DNA from: Caballeronia sp. SBC1
GTDB lineage: Bacteria; Pseudomonadota; Gammaproteobacteria; Burkholderiales; Burkholderiaceae
Reading direction: 5' to 3'
NCBI RefSeq assembly: GCF_011493005.1
Contig: NZ_CP049156.1
Coordinates: forward strand, 1-64,000
Length of the DNA: 64,000 nt
The translations under genes and the position numbers were made by a program. The notes below the pieces were generated by a model, which made no database searches, was not told where the DNA came from, and saw only the letters and a program-made list of their open reading frames with translations. Positions 21,048-30,603 of this stretch are shown here, piece by piece; within the stretch, counting starts at the first letter, position 1, and each line of letters starts with the position of its first letter.

Positions 21048-21980
21048 TCAAACAGGTGTCAGTACGGCCTCGCCGGCGAAGTGCCGCGTAGCGTTATCGA
21101 CGAACATCTGTACCGCCGCTGCTACCGCTTCGGGCGAACGCCCGCCCACGTGGGGCGTCAGCACGACACGCTCGGAGCCTGTCAGCAACGCCGGCGGCGC
21201 GGGTTCGCCTTCGTAGACATCGAGCCCCGCGCCGGCTATCACGCCGCGTTCGAGCGCGTCCGCCAGAGCGGCGGTATCCACAACACTGCCGCGCGACACG
21301 TTCACTACGTAGCCTTTTGAGCCGAGCGCGGCGAGCACGCTGGCGTCGATCAGATGTTTTGTCGATGCGCCGCCCGGCGTGGCGACCACGAGGTAATCGG
21401 CCCATTCGGCCAGCGCTATTACTGAGTCGAAGTAGGTATAAGGCGAGTCCTGTTGCGGACGGCGATTGTGATAGCCGATTTCGATATCGAAGCCTTGCGC
21501 TCTTCTAGCCACCTTCCTGCCGATATGGCCAAGCCCGATCACGCCTAGTTTCTTGCCCGAGAAGTTCGGCTGGAACGGCAGATCGTCGCGCCATACGCCC
21601 GCGCGGCATGCGCGGTCGAGCACAGGGATCTGGCGGACGACGCCCAGCAAAAGTGCGAAGGCGTGATCGGCGACGCAGTCGTCGTTGGTCCCTGCGCCGT
21701 TCACCACGATGATGCCGCGGGCCTGGGCGGCGTCGCGCGCAATGTTTTCGTAACCCGCGCCTAACGCGCCGATCAGTTCGAGGTTCGGCAGTTTTGCGAT
21801 GCACGCTGCATTGATGCCGATGGTGCCGTTTGTCAGGACAGCGCGGATTTTGTCGGCGTGCCCGGTCAGGGCTTGATCAAGTGCTGGTTGATCCAACGCG
21901 GTGATGACGTTGAAGGCGCTGGCAACGGTAGTCTGGTTTTCAGGACGAAGCGGGACCACGACAAGGACGGTGGGGAGCAT
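21048..21980 (-). CDS. D-isomer-specific 2-hydroxyacid dehydrogenase
   Basis: NAD(P)-dependent reductase of glyoxylate/hydroxypyruvate-type acids; 310 residues. The Rossmann motif GVIGLGHIGRKVARR lies near residue 145, followed by the basic pair NRR that favours NADPH. Catalytic residues are visible as the Arg in VNVSRGSVVD, the Glu in DVYEGEP and the His in TPHVGGRS. Likely a glyoxylate/hydroxypyruvate reductase (GhrB-like); substrate not provable. It diverges from the EPS cluster. Confidence 0.9.
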   Translation of the reverse strand: MLPTVLVVVPLRPENQTTVASAFNVITALDQPALDQALTGHADKIRAVLTNGTIGINAACIAKLPNLELIGALGAGYENIARDAAQARGIIVVNGAGTNDDCVADHAFALLLGVVRQIPVLDRACRAGVWRDDLPFQPNFSGKKLGVIGLGHIGRKVARRAQGFDIEIGYHNRRPQQDSPYTYFDSVIALAEWADYLVVATPGGASTKHLIDASVLAALGSKGYVVNVSRGSVVDTAALADALERGVIAGAGLDVYEGEPAPPALLTGSERVVLTPHVGGRSPEAVAAAVQMFVDNATRHFAGEAVLTPV

Positions 21981-22366
21981 GGGTGCAAGGGTTGGCGGAG
22001 AGAAGGGCCAAGTTTCGCACTTTTTTTGAGATGACGTCGGGAGACCCCTTACGAGGTCCGACGGCGGCGGCCATTTTTAAATGAATGCATAAAAAAGACA
22101 TACACGACCTGTTTTTAGGAAATGTCGTGTAGGCGGCAAGCGACGCGCAACCGACAATTGCGCCCGGCGATGTAATGGGGCGGATAGTTTCACTTTGACG
22201 CCGCCCCATCAAATACCGAAAGCCGCAAAGCGGCTTCGACGAAGTTAATAAAGCTTGAACTGGGGTGCTTGAAAATGCTCAATACCAATACGTCTCTACG
22301 TCCACGGACGATGCGCGTCAGCATCCCGACGCCAAAAGCGTTTGTCTGCTTTGAGTAGAGCAAGTC
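21981..22366 (+). promoter_or_regulatory. Structured leader region of the EPS cluster (three dyads)
   Basis: A 386-bp gap between divergent genes. Dyad 1: TACACGAC (22101-22108) / GTCGTGTA (22124-22131), 15-base spacer. Dyad 2: ATGGGGCGG (22175-22183) / CCGCCCCAT (22201-22209), 17-base spacer. Dyad 3: AAGCCGC (22220-22226) / GCGGCTT (22230-22236), 3-base loop. Dyad 1 looks like an operator. Dyads 2 and 3 would fold as hairpins in a leader transcript before the first EPS gene at 22367. I see no convincing -35/-10 pair and no JUMPstart element. Confidence 0.55.
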
Positions 22367-23782
22367 ATGAGAGCACTTGCCGCGGCTCGCCGTAGAGCCA
22401 ACTGGGCGGAGCTGCAAAGCCTGTTTTCGCGACTAATCGACGTCGTGCTGATCGCGGTGGGAGCCGCTGTCGCCATGCTGTTCCGGCCGGCCGGCGAAGC
22501 GCACCCCCTGGGTGACGGTTCATTCGTTGCAATTTCCATCGCGTCCGCTCTTCTGCTTTTTCCCTTGTTCCACGTGTATCAGTCCTGGCGCGGCCGGTCG
22601 AAACTGATGCTCGTGTGCCGTATCTTGCTGGCATGGCTCGTGGCACAAGTCTGTGCCGGGGTCGTGATGTTCGCGTTGCACCGGACGGGTTTCGTCTCGC
22701 GCCTGTGGGTTGGCTGGTGGACGCTCAACACGGGCGCGGCACTCGTGGTATCGCGGTTCATCGTTCACTTGATCCAATCGCGGATGCGCCACGCAGGATA
22801 CGACTTGCGTGCGGTGGGCGTTGTCGGTGTAGGCGCGCATTGCGAAAACGTGGTGGCGAAGATCGCGGCGTCGCCCACCTCGGGCTTTCGCATGGCCGTC
22901 AGTTTTATTTCACAACCAACGATTCAACTCGACATGCCAGGTATGTCGGTATGCCGTGATCTGAAGGCCTTCGCCGCCGCCATCCGCGCGAAAAAGGTAC
23001 CCGAAGTATGGGTGGCGCTGCCTATGTCCGAGGAGCAGGCATTACGGAACGTTCTTGAAGAGTTCAGCGGCGACCTGGTCAACATTCGATTCATTCCTGA
23101 CGTACGGAGTCTTGCGATGTTCGACGGCGAGATGGTCGAGTTGATGGGCGCGCCGGCAATCAATCTGGTTGCGCCGCCGCTCTCGGGCCCGGCGCTTTTG
23201 CAAAAGGCGATTTTTGACAGGATGTTCGCCGCCTTCGCGCTGATCCTTATTTCCCCGCTGGTGATTGCGATCGCCATTGCGGTGAAGTTGTCGTCCCACG
23301 GGCCCGTCTTTTTCAGGCAAACCCGCAAAGGCGCGGACGGGAAGAGCTTCAGGATCTTCAAATTCCGCACCATGCGCTCGCACGTGCAAAAGGCTGGCGT
23401 GATTCAGCAAGCTACGCGAAACGACCCGCGAATCACGCCATTGGGCGGTTTCCTGCGTCGCACAAGTCTGGACGAGTTACCGCAGTTCCTGAATGTGCTG
23501 CGCGGCGAGATGTCTGTCGTTGGTCCGCGGCCACATGCAACGGAGCACGACGACTACTACCAGAAGATCGTCGATGGATATATCCACCGCTATCGCATCA
23601 AACCGGGGATTACCGGTTGGGCTCAGGTGAACGGCTTTCGGGGTGAGACCGATCGCATCGAAAAGATGCAAGGTCGCGTCGAATACGATATGTACTACAT
23701 AAGAAATTGGTCACTCAAGCTGGACATTCGGATTGTGATCGCTACCTTTATAAAAGGCCTGGTGCACCGGAACGCATATTGA
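22367..23782 (+). CDS. Undecaprenyl-phosphate sugar phosphotransferase (WcaJ family)
   Basis: Starts the polysaccharide repeat unit by moving a hexose-1-phosphate, usually glucose, onto undecaprenyl phosphate at the inner membrane. The 471-residue protein has four N-terminal membrane segments (about 20-130), a cytoplasmic CoA-binding-like domain ([13 protein letters not shown] near 150), a fifth hydrophobic segment near 290 and the catalytic bacterial sugar transferase domain: [40 protein letters not shown] and VGPRPHA. First gene of the cluster. Sugar identity (glucose or galactose) is inferred from the family only. Confidence 0.93.
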   Translation: MRALAAARRRANWAELQSLFSRLIDVVLIAVGAAVAMLFRPAGEAHPLGDGSFVAISIASALLLFPLFHVYQSWRGRSKLMLVCRILLAWLVAQVCAGVVMFALHRTGFVSRLWVGWWTLNTGAALVVSRFIVHLIQSRMRHAGYDLRAVGVVGVGAHCENVVAKIAASPTSGFRMAVSFISQPTIQLDMPGMSVCRDLKAFAAAIRAKKVPEVWVALPMSEEQALRNVLEEFSGDLVNIRFIPDVRSLAMFDGEMVELMGAPAINLVAPPLSGPALLQKAIFDRMFAAFALILISPLVIAIAIAVKLSSHGPVFFRQTRKGADGKSFRIFKFRTMRSHVQKAGVIQQATRNDPRITPLGGFLRRTSLDELPQFLNVLRGEMSVVGPRPHATEHDDYYQKIVDGYIHRYRIKPGITGWAQVNGFRGETDRIEKMQGRVEYDMYYIRNWSLKLDIRIVIATFIKGLVHRNAY

Positions 23783-23952
23783 TGCGCGGTTCACCCTTGC
23801 GCTGGCTTTTTCAAAAAATCAACGCAACGCAAGTGATGGTTTAACCAACGGGCAGTATGAAGACAAATAGAAGTTGGATGAATCGGCCGACTGCCGCCGG
23901 TTCCATAAGCAATGCACAGGGCGCGACGCGCTCGGAAAACAGGCTGAACAAA

Positions 23953-25233
23953 ATGGCAATGCTGGTTCTAAAGCGAGTGGATGGCCGCCTCGCATCTCTT
24001 ATGGCGGCAACGGCGGTGTTGTTATCCGCATGTACCTTGCCAGGCATGCATATGGACAGCGCACCGGTCATTCCGGTTACTAGTGCCGGCGATCAGCCAG
24101 CGTCTGATTGGCTTGCGTCATCTTCCGGTGATGCCGCGCGCGCTGAGTCAGACAGCGAAGTCCAGCTTGGCACGCCGATCGGGAACGGTCGTCCCGCTAC
24201 GACCGTCGCGAATGTCGAGCCCGTTACGCCCGCCGGTAATACGGAGCTCGCAGTACCTATCAGCGACATCAACGTCGCATTGATTCAGCGATTGCGTCAG
24301 GAAGGCGTGCGGCGAAGCGCGATGGATCAGCCACGACTGTTCTCAGCGCCCGCCCCCTACACGCTTGGTGCGGGCGATGTGTTGCAGATCACCGTCTGGG
24401 ACCATCCGGAGCTGACAGCAGCAATGGGCACGCAGACCCAGAACCAGGTGCGTCCTTCGGATGCGCCAGCGGGCTTCGTTGTCGATCAAGGCGGGAACAT
24501 TACGTTCCCGTACGCGGGTGTCCTCAATGTAATGGGCCTAAGAACAGATCAGGTTCAGGCGCAGCTATATCGTCGGCTTACGAGGGTATATCGCGAGCCT
24601 CAGATCACCGTTCGGATCGGATCGTTCCGTGCGAAGAAAGTCTATATAGACGGCGAAGTTCATACGCCGGGCGTACAGCCGATCAACGACGTCCCAATGA
24701 CACTCTACGAAGCGATTTCTCGTGCAGGCGGTTTTACATCGGCGGCGGACCAGAGCCGCATGGAACTGTTGCGGGATGACGTGTCGTATCCGGTCAACCT
24801 GACGCAGATGATCGACAACCGGTCGAACCCGTCGAATATCTTGCTAAAGGATGGCGATCTCCTGCGCGTGGCGTCGCGCGATGCAAACGGCGTGTTCGTG
24901 ATGGGCGAGATCAATAAGCCGATGACGGCGCTGCCTTTGCGTACCGGCAAGCTGACGCTAAGCGACGCTTTGTCTCAAGCCGGCAGCGTCAACATGATGA
25001 CGGCCGATGCGACGCAGATGTACGTAATACGCGGTGGCGACGGCAAGCAGCCGCACGTGTATCACCTGGACGGGCAGTCGCCAGTGTCAATGGTCCTGGC
25101 GAACCAGTTCGAATTGCAGCCGAAGGACGTGGTGTACGTGGACAGCACTGGGCTCGCGCGCTTTAGCCGCGTTCTCAGCCAGTTGCTGCCGGCTATCAAC
25201 GCTGGTTTGACCGCGGCGATTGTAACAAGGTGA
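23953..25233 (+). CDS. wza: Outer-membrane polysaccharide export lipoprotein (Wza)
   Basis: Forms the outer-membrane export channel. The start is set at the ATG at 23953, giving MAMLVLKRVDG..AVLLSAC, where the lipobox Cys is residue 27. The upstream ATG at 23857 would make a 58-residue leader, too long for a lipoprotein signal. After a low-complexity stretch come the polysaccharide export domain (PYTLGAGDVLQITVWDHPEL) and two SLBB domains (VYIDGEVHTPGVQP; VFVMGEINKPMTALPL). The C-terminal helix LSQLLPAINAGLTAAI matches the Wza transmembrane helix. It overlaps the next gene by 4 bases. Confidence 0.93.
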   Translation: MAMLVLKRVDGRLASLMAATAVLLSACTLPGMHMDSAPVIPVTSAGDQPASDWLASSSGDAARAESDSEVQLGTPIGNGRPATTVANVEPVTPAGNTELAVPISDINVALIQRLRQEGVRRSAMDQPRLFSAPAPYTLGAGDVLQITVWDHPELTAAMGTQTQNQVRPSDAPAGFVVDQGGNITFPYAGVLNVMGLRTDQVQAQLYRRLTRVYREPQITVRIGSFRAKKVYIDGEVHTPGVQPINDVPMTLYEAISRAGGFTSAADQSRMELLRDDVSYPVNLTQMIDNRSNPSNILLKDGDLLRVASRDANGVFVMGEINKPMTALPLRTGKLTLSDALSQAGSVNMMTADATQMYVIRGGDGKQPHVYHLDGQSPVSMVLANQFELQPKDVVYVDSTGLARFSRVLSQLLPAINAGLTAAIVTR

Positions 25234-25670
25234 CCTGCCACGTTCTCATGGTTTGCGAGGGCAACATCTGTCGCAGTCCGATAGCAGCGGTGCTGCTTAT
25301 GAAGAATATGCCGCACATTGGTGTGACGTCTGCCGGGACGCGTGCGTTGGTAGGACGTGGAGCCGATCCAGTCGCCGTGCAACTCATGGGCGACAGGGGG
25401 TTGGACATTAGTAACCACGTTTCGACTCTGCTGACGCCCTCGCACGTGCGTAACGCGAATCTTGTACTGACCATGACGCGTGCGCAGCGCGAACTGATCG
25501 AAACGAACTACCCCTACGCCAGGGGGAAGACCTATCGCCTTGGCGATCATGACGATCTTGACGTAGTCGACCCGTACCAGCGCGGCCCCTTTATTTTTGA
25601 ATTGGCGGTGACACAGATCGAGCAAGGCGTTTCACGCTGGCTTGACACCATCGCACGACTATCGCACTGA
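25230..25670 (+). CDS. wzb: Low-molecular-weight protein tyrosine phosphatase (Wzb)
   Basis: Dephosphorylates the Wzc kinase. The 146-residue protein begins with a GTG codon inside the sequence GTGA, overlapping the wza stop, so it is translationally coupled. The P-loop CEGNICRSP (C-x5-R-S) sits at residues 9-17 and the general-acid motif is the Asp in VVDPYQR near 116. It directly precedes the kinase gene, as in classical wza-wzb-wzc operons. Confidence 0.95.
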   Translation: MTCHVLMVCEGNICRSPIAAVLLMKNMPHIGVTSAGTRALVGRGADPVAVQLMGDRGLDISNHVSTLLTPSHVRNANLVLTMTRAQRELIETNYPYARGKTYRLGDHDDLDVVDPYQRGPFIFELAVTQIEQGVSRWLDTIARLSH

Positions 25671-25672
25671 CA

Positions 25673-27874
25673 ATGAGTCTTCACACTACTAACCATCGCA
25701 CCGCGTCGAATGCGGATGACGAGATCGATTTGTCTGCGATTGCGGCGACCCTCTGCGAGAACAAGCTTCTCATTTCGGTGGTTGCGGCCACCACGCTCGC
25801 GTTGGGTATCGGTTACGCGGTTTTCTCCACCCCGGTGTTCCGCGCAGACGCGATGGTCCAGGTTGACGACAACGCGGGTGCGGTAAACGACAAACTAAGC
25901 GATCTGGCCCAGTTGTTTGGCGGCAAGGCTACGGCAGACGCCGAAATCGAGTTGATCCGTTCGCGTGAATTGATCGACGCGACCGTCCGCAGCCTTCACC
26001 TTGATATCGACGCAAAACCGCGGTACTTCCCGTTGATTGGCTCATGGATCGCACGTAGCGCTGCTACGGATCAACTCGCGGCGCCGTTGTGGGGACTGAG
26101 TGGCTATGCGTGGGGCGGAGAGCAACTCGAAGTTACCCAATTCGATGTGCCACCCATTCTCTACGACGCTAAATTCAAGCTGATTGCCGGCTCGAACCAG
26201 ACATTCGAGCTTAAAGGCCCGGACGGCGATGTTGTGCTCAAAGGACGTCTCGGCGAGGCCGTCGCTGGCAAGACCCAATACGGGCCGGTGAGTTTGACCG
26301 TCAACGGGCTCGTGGCGCGGGCTGGCACAGTGTTCCAACTGAAACGTTCGTCGACACAGCTTGTGACCGAGAAGTTGCAGAAAAATCTTGATATCAGCGA
26401 GAAGGTCAAGCAGTCGGGCATTGTCGGGGTTCGGCTGGATGGGACCGATAGCGCACGAACCGCGGACACGGTCAACGCCATCGTGCGCGGTTATGTGCAG
26501 CGCAATGTTGGTTTGAAGTCCGGCCAGGCTGCGCAGATGCTGGGCTTTCTTGGCAATCAACTTCCGGAGTTGAAATCAGGTCTCGACAACTCGGAGCAGC
26601 GCTACAACACGTTCCGAAACAAGACCGGCACGGTCGACCTCGTTGAGGAAAGCCGGCTGCTGCTGCAGTCGATTGTCGACGGCAAGGCGCGCATAACCAC
26701 GCTGCAGCAACAGCGGGCGGATCTGTTGCAGCGCTTTACGCCGAGCCATCCTTCGGTTGCGGCCATCGACGCCCAACTGGCGGATTTGCAACGCGAACAG
26801 AATCAACTTACTGCGAAGGTCTCGTTGCTCCCGGACACGCAGCAAGCCGCAGTGCGATTGATGCGTGACGTGAATGTCAATACCGGGCTCTACATGAACC
26901 TGATGACCAGCGCGCAGCAGTTGCAGATCCTCAAGGCGGGACAACAGGGTAATGTCCGCGTGGTCGACTATGCGGTTGTTGCGGAACAAGCGGTCAAGCC
27001 CAAGAAACTCATTGTCATCGGCGCCGCTGGTGTTCTCGGTTTGCTACTTGGCGTCGGCGCGGCGTTGCTTCGGCGTTCTTTGAATCGCGGCATGGAAGAC
27101 ACGCTGGAGATCGAGGAAGCGGCGGGCGTCCCGGTCTACGCAGTCATCCTGCATAGTGAACGTCAGATCAGGCTGCAGCGATCGGCACGGCGCGGGGACC
27201 GCGGTCAGCATGTGCTGGCGGCATCGTGCTCGGGCGATATCGCGGTGGAGGGTATCCGGAGTCTGCGCACCGCGTTGCTGTTTCGCCTGGCGACTGCAAC
27301 CAACAACGTCGTGATGGTTGCGGGTCCGCACCCTGATATTGGCAAGTCCTTTCTATCAGTGAATCTTGCCGCTGTGCTGGCGTCCGCCGGCAAGCGTGTG
27401 TTGCTCATAGACGCCGATCTGCGCCGCGGCAACATTCACGCTTACTTCGGCAAGTTCCGTGATCCTGGGCTTCAAGATGTCATTGCCGGAGCAGCAATCG
27501 ACGCGGTCGTGCGCAGGCACGTGCTCCCGGGTCTTGACGTGCTTACTCGCGGCGCGCTTTCGCCTAGTCCGTCGGAAGTATTGATGAGCGATCGTCTCGG
27601 GAAAGTTATTGAACACTTGTCTAGCGCGTATGACCTGGTGATCGTCGATACACCGCCAATCCTTGCGGCAACCGATTCGTCGGTTATCGGCAAGCATGCG
27701 GGAACGACCTTGCTTGTGATGCGTCACGGACAGCATTCGGAAACCGAGCTTCGGGAGTCGATGAGATTGCTCGGCAGCGCGGGCGTCGAAGTCAACGGCA
27801 TCGTGCTGACCGACGTACCCAAGCGAACCACTGCATATGGAACTTACTCGTCGTACGCTAGTGCCACGGAATAG
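25673..27874 (+). CDS. wzc: Polysaccharide co-polymerase tyrosine autokinase (Wzc)
   Basis: Inner-membrane regulator of polymer length and export. The 733-residue protein has an N-terminal Wzz domain between two membrane segments (about 30-52 and 447-468) and a cytoplasmic BY-kinase domain: Walker A GPHPDIGKSF, Walker A' VLLIDADLRRG and Walker B LVIVDTPP. The C-terminus carries a short tyrosine cluster (AYGTYSSYASATE), the autophosphorylation region and the substrate of Wzb. The start is 2 bases after the wzb stop. Confidence 0.95.
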   Translation: MSLHTTNHRTASNADDEIDLSAIAATLCENKLLISVVAATTLALGIGYAVFSTPVFRADAMVQVDDNAGAVNDKLSDLAQLFGGKATADAEIELIRSRELIDATVRSLHLDIDAKPRYFPLIGSWIARSAATDQLAAPLWGLSGYAWGGEQLEVTQFDVPPILYDAKFKLIAGSNQTFELKGPDGDVVLKGRLGEAVAGKTQYGPVSLTVNGLVARAGTVFQLKRSSTQLVTEKLQKNLDISEKVKQSGIVGVRLDGTDSARTADTVNAIVRGYVQRNVGLKSGQAAQMLGFLGNQLPELKSGLDNSEQRYNTFRNKTGTVDLVEESRLLLQSIVDGKARITTLQQQRADLLQRFTPSHPSVAAIDAQLADLQREQNQLTAKVSLLPDTQQAAVRLMRDVNVNTGLYMNLMTSAQQLQILKAGQQGNVRVVDYAVVAEQAVKPKKLIVIGAAGVLGLLLGVGAALLRRSLNRGMEDTLEIEEAAGVPVYAVILHSERQIRLQRSARRGDRGQHVLAASCSGDIAVEGIRSLRTALLFRLATATNNVVMVAGPHPDIGKSFLSVNLAAVLASAGKRVLLIDADLRRGNIHAYFGKFRDPGLQDVIAGAAIDAVVRRHVLPGLDVLTRGALSPSPSEVLMSDRLGKVIEHLSSAYDLVIVDTPPILAATDSSVIGKHAGTTLLVMRHGQHSETELRESMRLLGSAGVEVNGIVLTDVPKRTTAYGTYSSYASATE

Positions 27875-27949
27875 ATATTCAAAGACTGCAACGCATCACC
27901 GCTGATAGGCATGTTGCGTTTCTGGAATACGTGTCGATCCAGGACTTAT

Positions 27950-29137
27950 ATGAATAAAAAAGTACTACTTACATTTGGAACGCGTCCCGAAGCCATCAAG
28001 ATGGCTCCGCTTGTCCAGCAGCTTAAGGATGCCGAGGGGATTGACTGCTACGTCTGCGTGACCGGGCAACATCGTCAAATGCTCGACCAGGTGCTGGAGC
28101 TATTCCAGATCCGGCCGCATTTTGACCTTAACGTCATGAAGCGCAGCCAGGATCTGTATGACATGACGACTGCGATCGTGCTCGGCATGCGCGACGTCAT
28201 AAAAGACTGCCGGCCCGATATCGTGCTGGTGCACGGCGACACCACGACCACGATGGCGGCGAGTCTGGCGGCGTTTTATCAGCGCGTTCCAGTAGGACAT
28301 GTGGAAGCGGGACTAAGGACCGGAAACTTGCTTTCGCCGTGGCCCGAAGAGGGAAATCGCAAGTTGACCGGCTCTCTCGCCGCAGTGCATTTCGCACCGA
28401 CTGAACGTGCGCGCCACAACCTGCTCGCGGAGAACGTTCCGGACGAACGGATCGTGGTCACTGGCAACACCGTGATAGATGCGCTGCTTCACGTTCGGCA
28501 GTTGCTCGAGGTTGATCCGCAATTACGCGCGGACGCCGAGCGGCATCTGCCTCGACTCGTTCCGGGGCGACGCATGCTTCTCGTCACGGGACATCGGCGC
28601 GAAAGTTTCGGTTCTGGTTTCGAACGTATTTGCGCGGCGCTCGCCGAGATTGCGTATGCACGTCCCGATATTGACGTGGTCTACCCGGTGCATCTGAACC
28701 CATTGGTCCAGGAGCCTGTGACGCGGCTGCTCACGGGCATCCCGAATATCCATCTGATCGAGCCGCTTGATTACGTTCCATTCGTGCTCCTGATGGATCG
28801 AGCACACTTGATACTCACCGATTCAGGCGGCGTTCAGGAGGAAGCGCCATCGCTCGGCAAGCCGGTGTTGGTGATGCGCGATACGACCGAGCGTCAGGAA
28901 GCAGTCGATGCTGGCGTCGTCAGGCTGGTGGGTACGGAAGTGCGGTCGATCGTGGATAACGTGTCGGAGCTGCTGGACGATTCCGCGGCATATCAGGCAA
29001 TGAGCAGTGGCGAGAATCCTTACGGCGACGGACGAGCGTGTGAGCGGATTGTCAATGTGCTGAGGCCGGCTTGGGTGACGAATAAGCCCAGGGACATCGT
29101 CTATGCGACGACCGAACAATTTGAACCGTCTACATAA
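27950..29137 (+). CDS. wecB: UDP-N-acetylglucosamine 2-epimerase
   Basis: Converts UDP-GlcNAc to UDP-ManNAc. From the ATG at 27950 the 395-residue protein begins [20 protein letters not shown], the family N-terminus; the frame is open 13 codons further upstream. Other motifs: [32 protein letters not shown] and [19 protein letters not shown]. It is paired with the dehydrogenase gene immediately downstream (23-bp gap), making UDP-ManNAcA for the repeat unit. Confidence 0.96.
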   Translation: MNKKVLLTFGTRPEAIKMAPLVQQLKDAEGIDCYVCVTGQHRQMLDQVLELFQIRPHFDLNVMKRSQDLYDMTTAIVLGMRDVIKDCRPDIVLVHGDTTTTMAASLAAFYQRVPVGHVEAGLRTGNLLSPWPEEGNRKLTGSLAAVHFAPTERARHNLLAENVPDERIVVTGNTVIDALLHVRQLLEVDPQLRADAERHLPRLVPGRRMLLVTGHRRESFGSGFERICAALAEIAYARPDIDVVYPVHLNPLVQEPVTRLLTGIPNIHLIEPLDYVPFVLLMDRAHLILTDSGGVQEEAPSLGKPVLVMRDTTERQEAVDAGVVRLVGTEVRSIVDNVSELLDDSAAYQAMSSGENPYGDGRACERIVNVLRPAWVTNKPRDIVYATTEQFEPST

Positions 29138-29160
29138 CACGTAAAAAGGCAATAAAGATC

Positions 29161-30405
29161 ATGGAATTCAACGTGATTTCGGTCATCGGGCTAGGCTATA
29201 TCGGTTTGCCTACTGCCGCGGCGTTTGCTGCACGGCGCAAGCAAGTGATTGGCGTCGATGTCAATCAGCACGCAGTCGACACCATTAATAAGGGCGAAAT
29301 CCATATTGTCGAACCCGAACTCGACATGCTGGTTCACGCGGCTGTTACGCAGGGATATCTGCGCGCGACCGTGACGCCGGAGCCGGCCGGTGCGTTTTTG
29401 ATCGCCGTACCCACGCCCTTTCTGGATGGATTCAAGCCTGACCTCAGTTACATCGAGGCGGCTAGTCGTGCGATCGCGCCGGTGCTGAAAGCGGGCAACC
29501 TTGTCGTGCTCGAATCGACTTCTCCGGTGGGCGCCACTGAGAAGATGGCTGACTGGATGGCCGAGCTTCGTCCAGACCTGACTTTCCCGCAGCAGGCAGG
29601 TGAAAGTTCGGATATTCGCGTTGCACATTGTCCGGAGCGCGTGTTGCCGGGTCATGTGATTCGCGAGCTCGTTGAGAACGACCGCGTGATTGGCGGCGCG
29701 ACACCTAAATGCAGCGAAGTAGCGCGCGAGCTGTATCAGATTTTTGTGCAGGGCGAATGCATTCTTACCGATGCTCGCACTGCCGAGATGTGCAAGCTCA
29801 CCGAGAACTCTTTCCGCGACGTGAACATTGCGTTTGCTAACGAGTTGTCAGTGATCTGCGATGAACTCGATATCAACGTGTGGGAACTGATCAGGCTTGC
29901 GAACCGGCATCCGCGCGTGAGCATTCTTCAGCCCGGGCCTGGTGTTGGGGGGCATTGCATTGCGGTGGACCCGTGGTTCATTGTCGATTCCGCGCCTGAA
30001 CTGGCTCGTTTGATTCGGATGGCGCGAATTGTCAATGACGATAAACCGCGTTATGTGATTGATCGCATTGAGCGTGCGGCGAAGAGGTTCAAGGAACCTG
30101 TGATCGCGTGTCTCGGGCTGGCGTTCAAGGCGAATATCGATGATTTGCGGGAGAGTCCTGCGCTGGATATTGCGCGTGAGATCGGTTTGCGGTTTGCGGG
30201 ACAGGTGATGGTTGTCGAGCCGAATATCAGGACGCTGCCGGAATCGCTTGAAGGAGTTGTGCGGTTTTGTGAATTGAACGACGCGCTCAATGAAGCGGAT
30301 GTAATCGTGATTCTTGTCGATCACGTTCAGTTCAAGCGAGTTGATCCGGTAAGGCTGCAGGCGAAGGTCGTGATTGATACGCGAGGGTTGTTGTCTCGTG
30401 GGTAG
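29161..30405 (+). CDS. wecC: UDP-N-acetyl-D-mannosamine dehydrogenase
   Basis: Oxidises UDP-ManNAc to UDP-ManNAcA with two NAD. The 414-residue protein has the N-terminal Rossmann motif SVIGLGYIGLPTAAAFA, the central region TENSFRDVNIAFANELS, the catalytic Cys in GPGVGGHCIAVDPWF and the C-terminal UDP-binding domain (ACLGLAFKANIDDLRESPAL). The pairing with wecB supports ManNAc over other UDP-sugars. Confidence 0.94.
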   Translation: MEFNVISVIGLGYIGLPTAAAFAARRKQVIGVDVNQHAVDTINKGEIHIVEPELDMLVHAAVTQGYLRATVTPEPAGAFLIAVPTPFLDGFKPDLSYIEAASRAIAPVLKAGNLVVLESTSPVGATEKMADWMAELRPDLTFPQQAGESSDIRVAHCPERVLPGHVIRELVENDRVIGGATPKCSEVARELYQIFVQGECILTDARTAEMCKLTENSFRDVNIAFANELSVICDELDINVWELIRLANRHPRVSILQPGPGVGGHCIAVDPWFIVDSAPELARLIRMARIVNDDKPRYVIDRIERAAKRFKEPVIACLGLAFKANIDDLRESPALDIAREIGLRFAGQVMVVEPNIRTLPESLEGVVRFCELNDALNEADVIVILVDHVQFKRVDPVRLQAKVVIDTRGLLSRG

Positions 30406-30471
30406 TATTGCGACCTGTTGCAAATTAGGTTTAGCAACGTCCAAATTGCATCTTGATGGGCGGCTGAGGTA

Positions 30472-30499
30472 CCCCGGCATTGTTCAGGATATGCCGGGG
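30472..30499 (+). promoter_or_regulatory. Hairpin between wecC and wzx
   Basis: CCCCGGCAT (30472-30480) and ATGCCGGGG (30491-30499) form exact 9-bp arms with a 10-base loop, within the 198-bp gap inside the EPS cluster. No T-run follows, so it is more likely an mRNA-stability or attenuation element than a complete terminator. Confidence 0.5.
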
Positions 30500-30603
30500 C
30501 TTGTCGCTTCCACGGAGGTTCGCACCGAGCGCGCGCTTCGCTATCGTACGGTGCAGTTAAACACCGCGTTCTCAGGCCTTTTTGGTGGATCGAGGGAGCG
30601 CTC

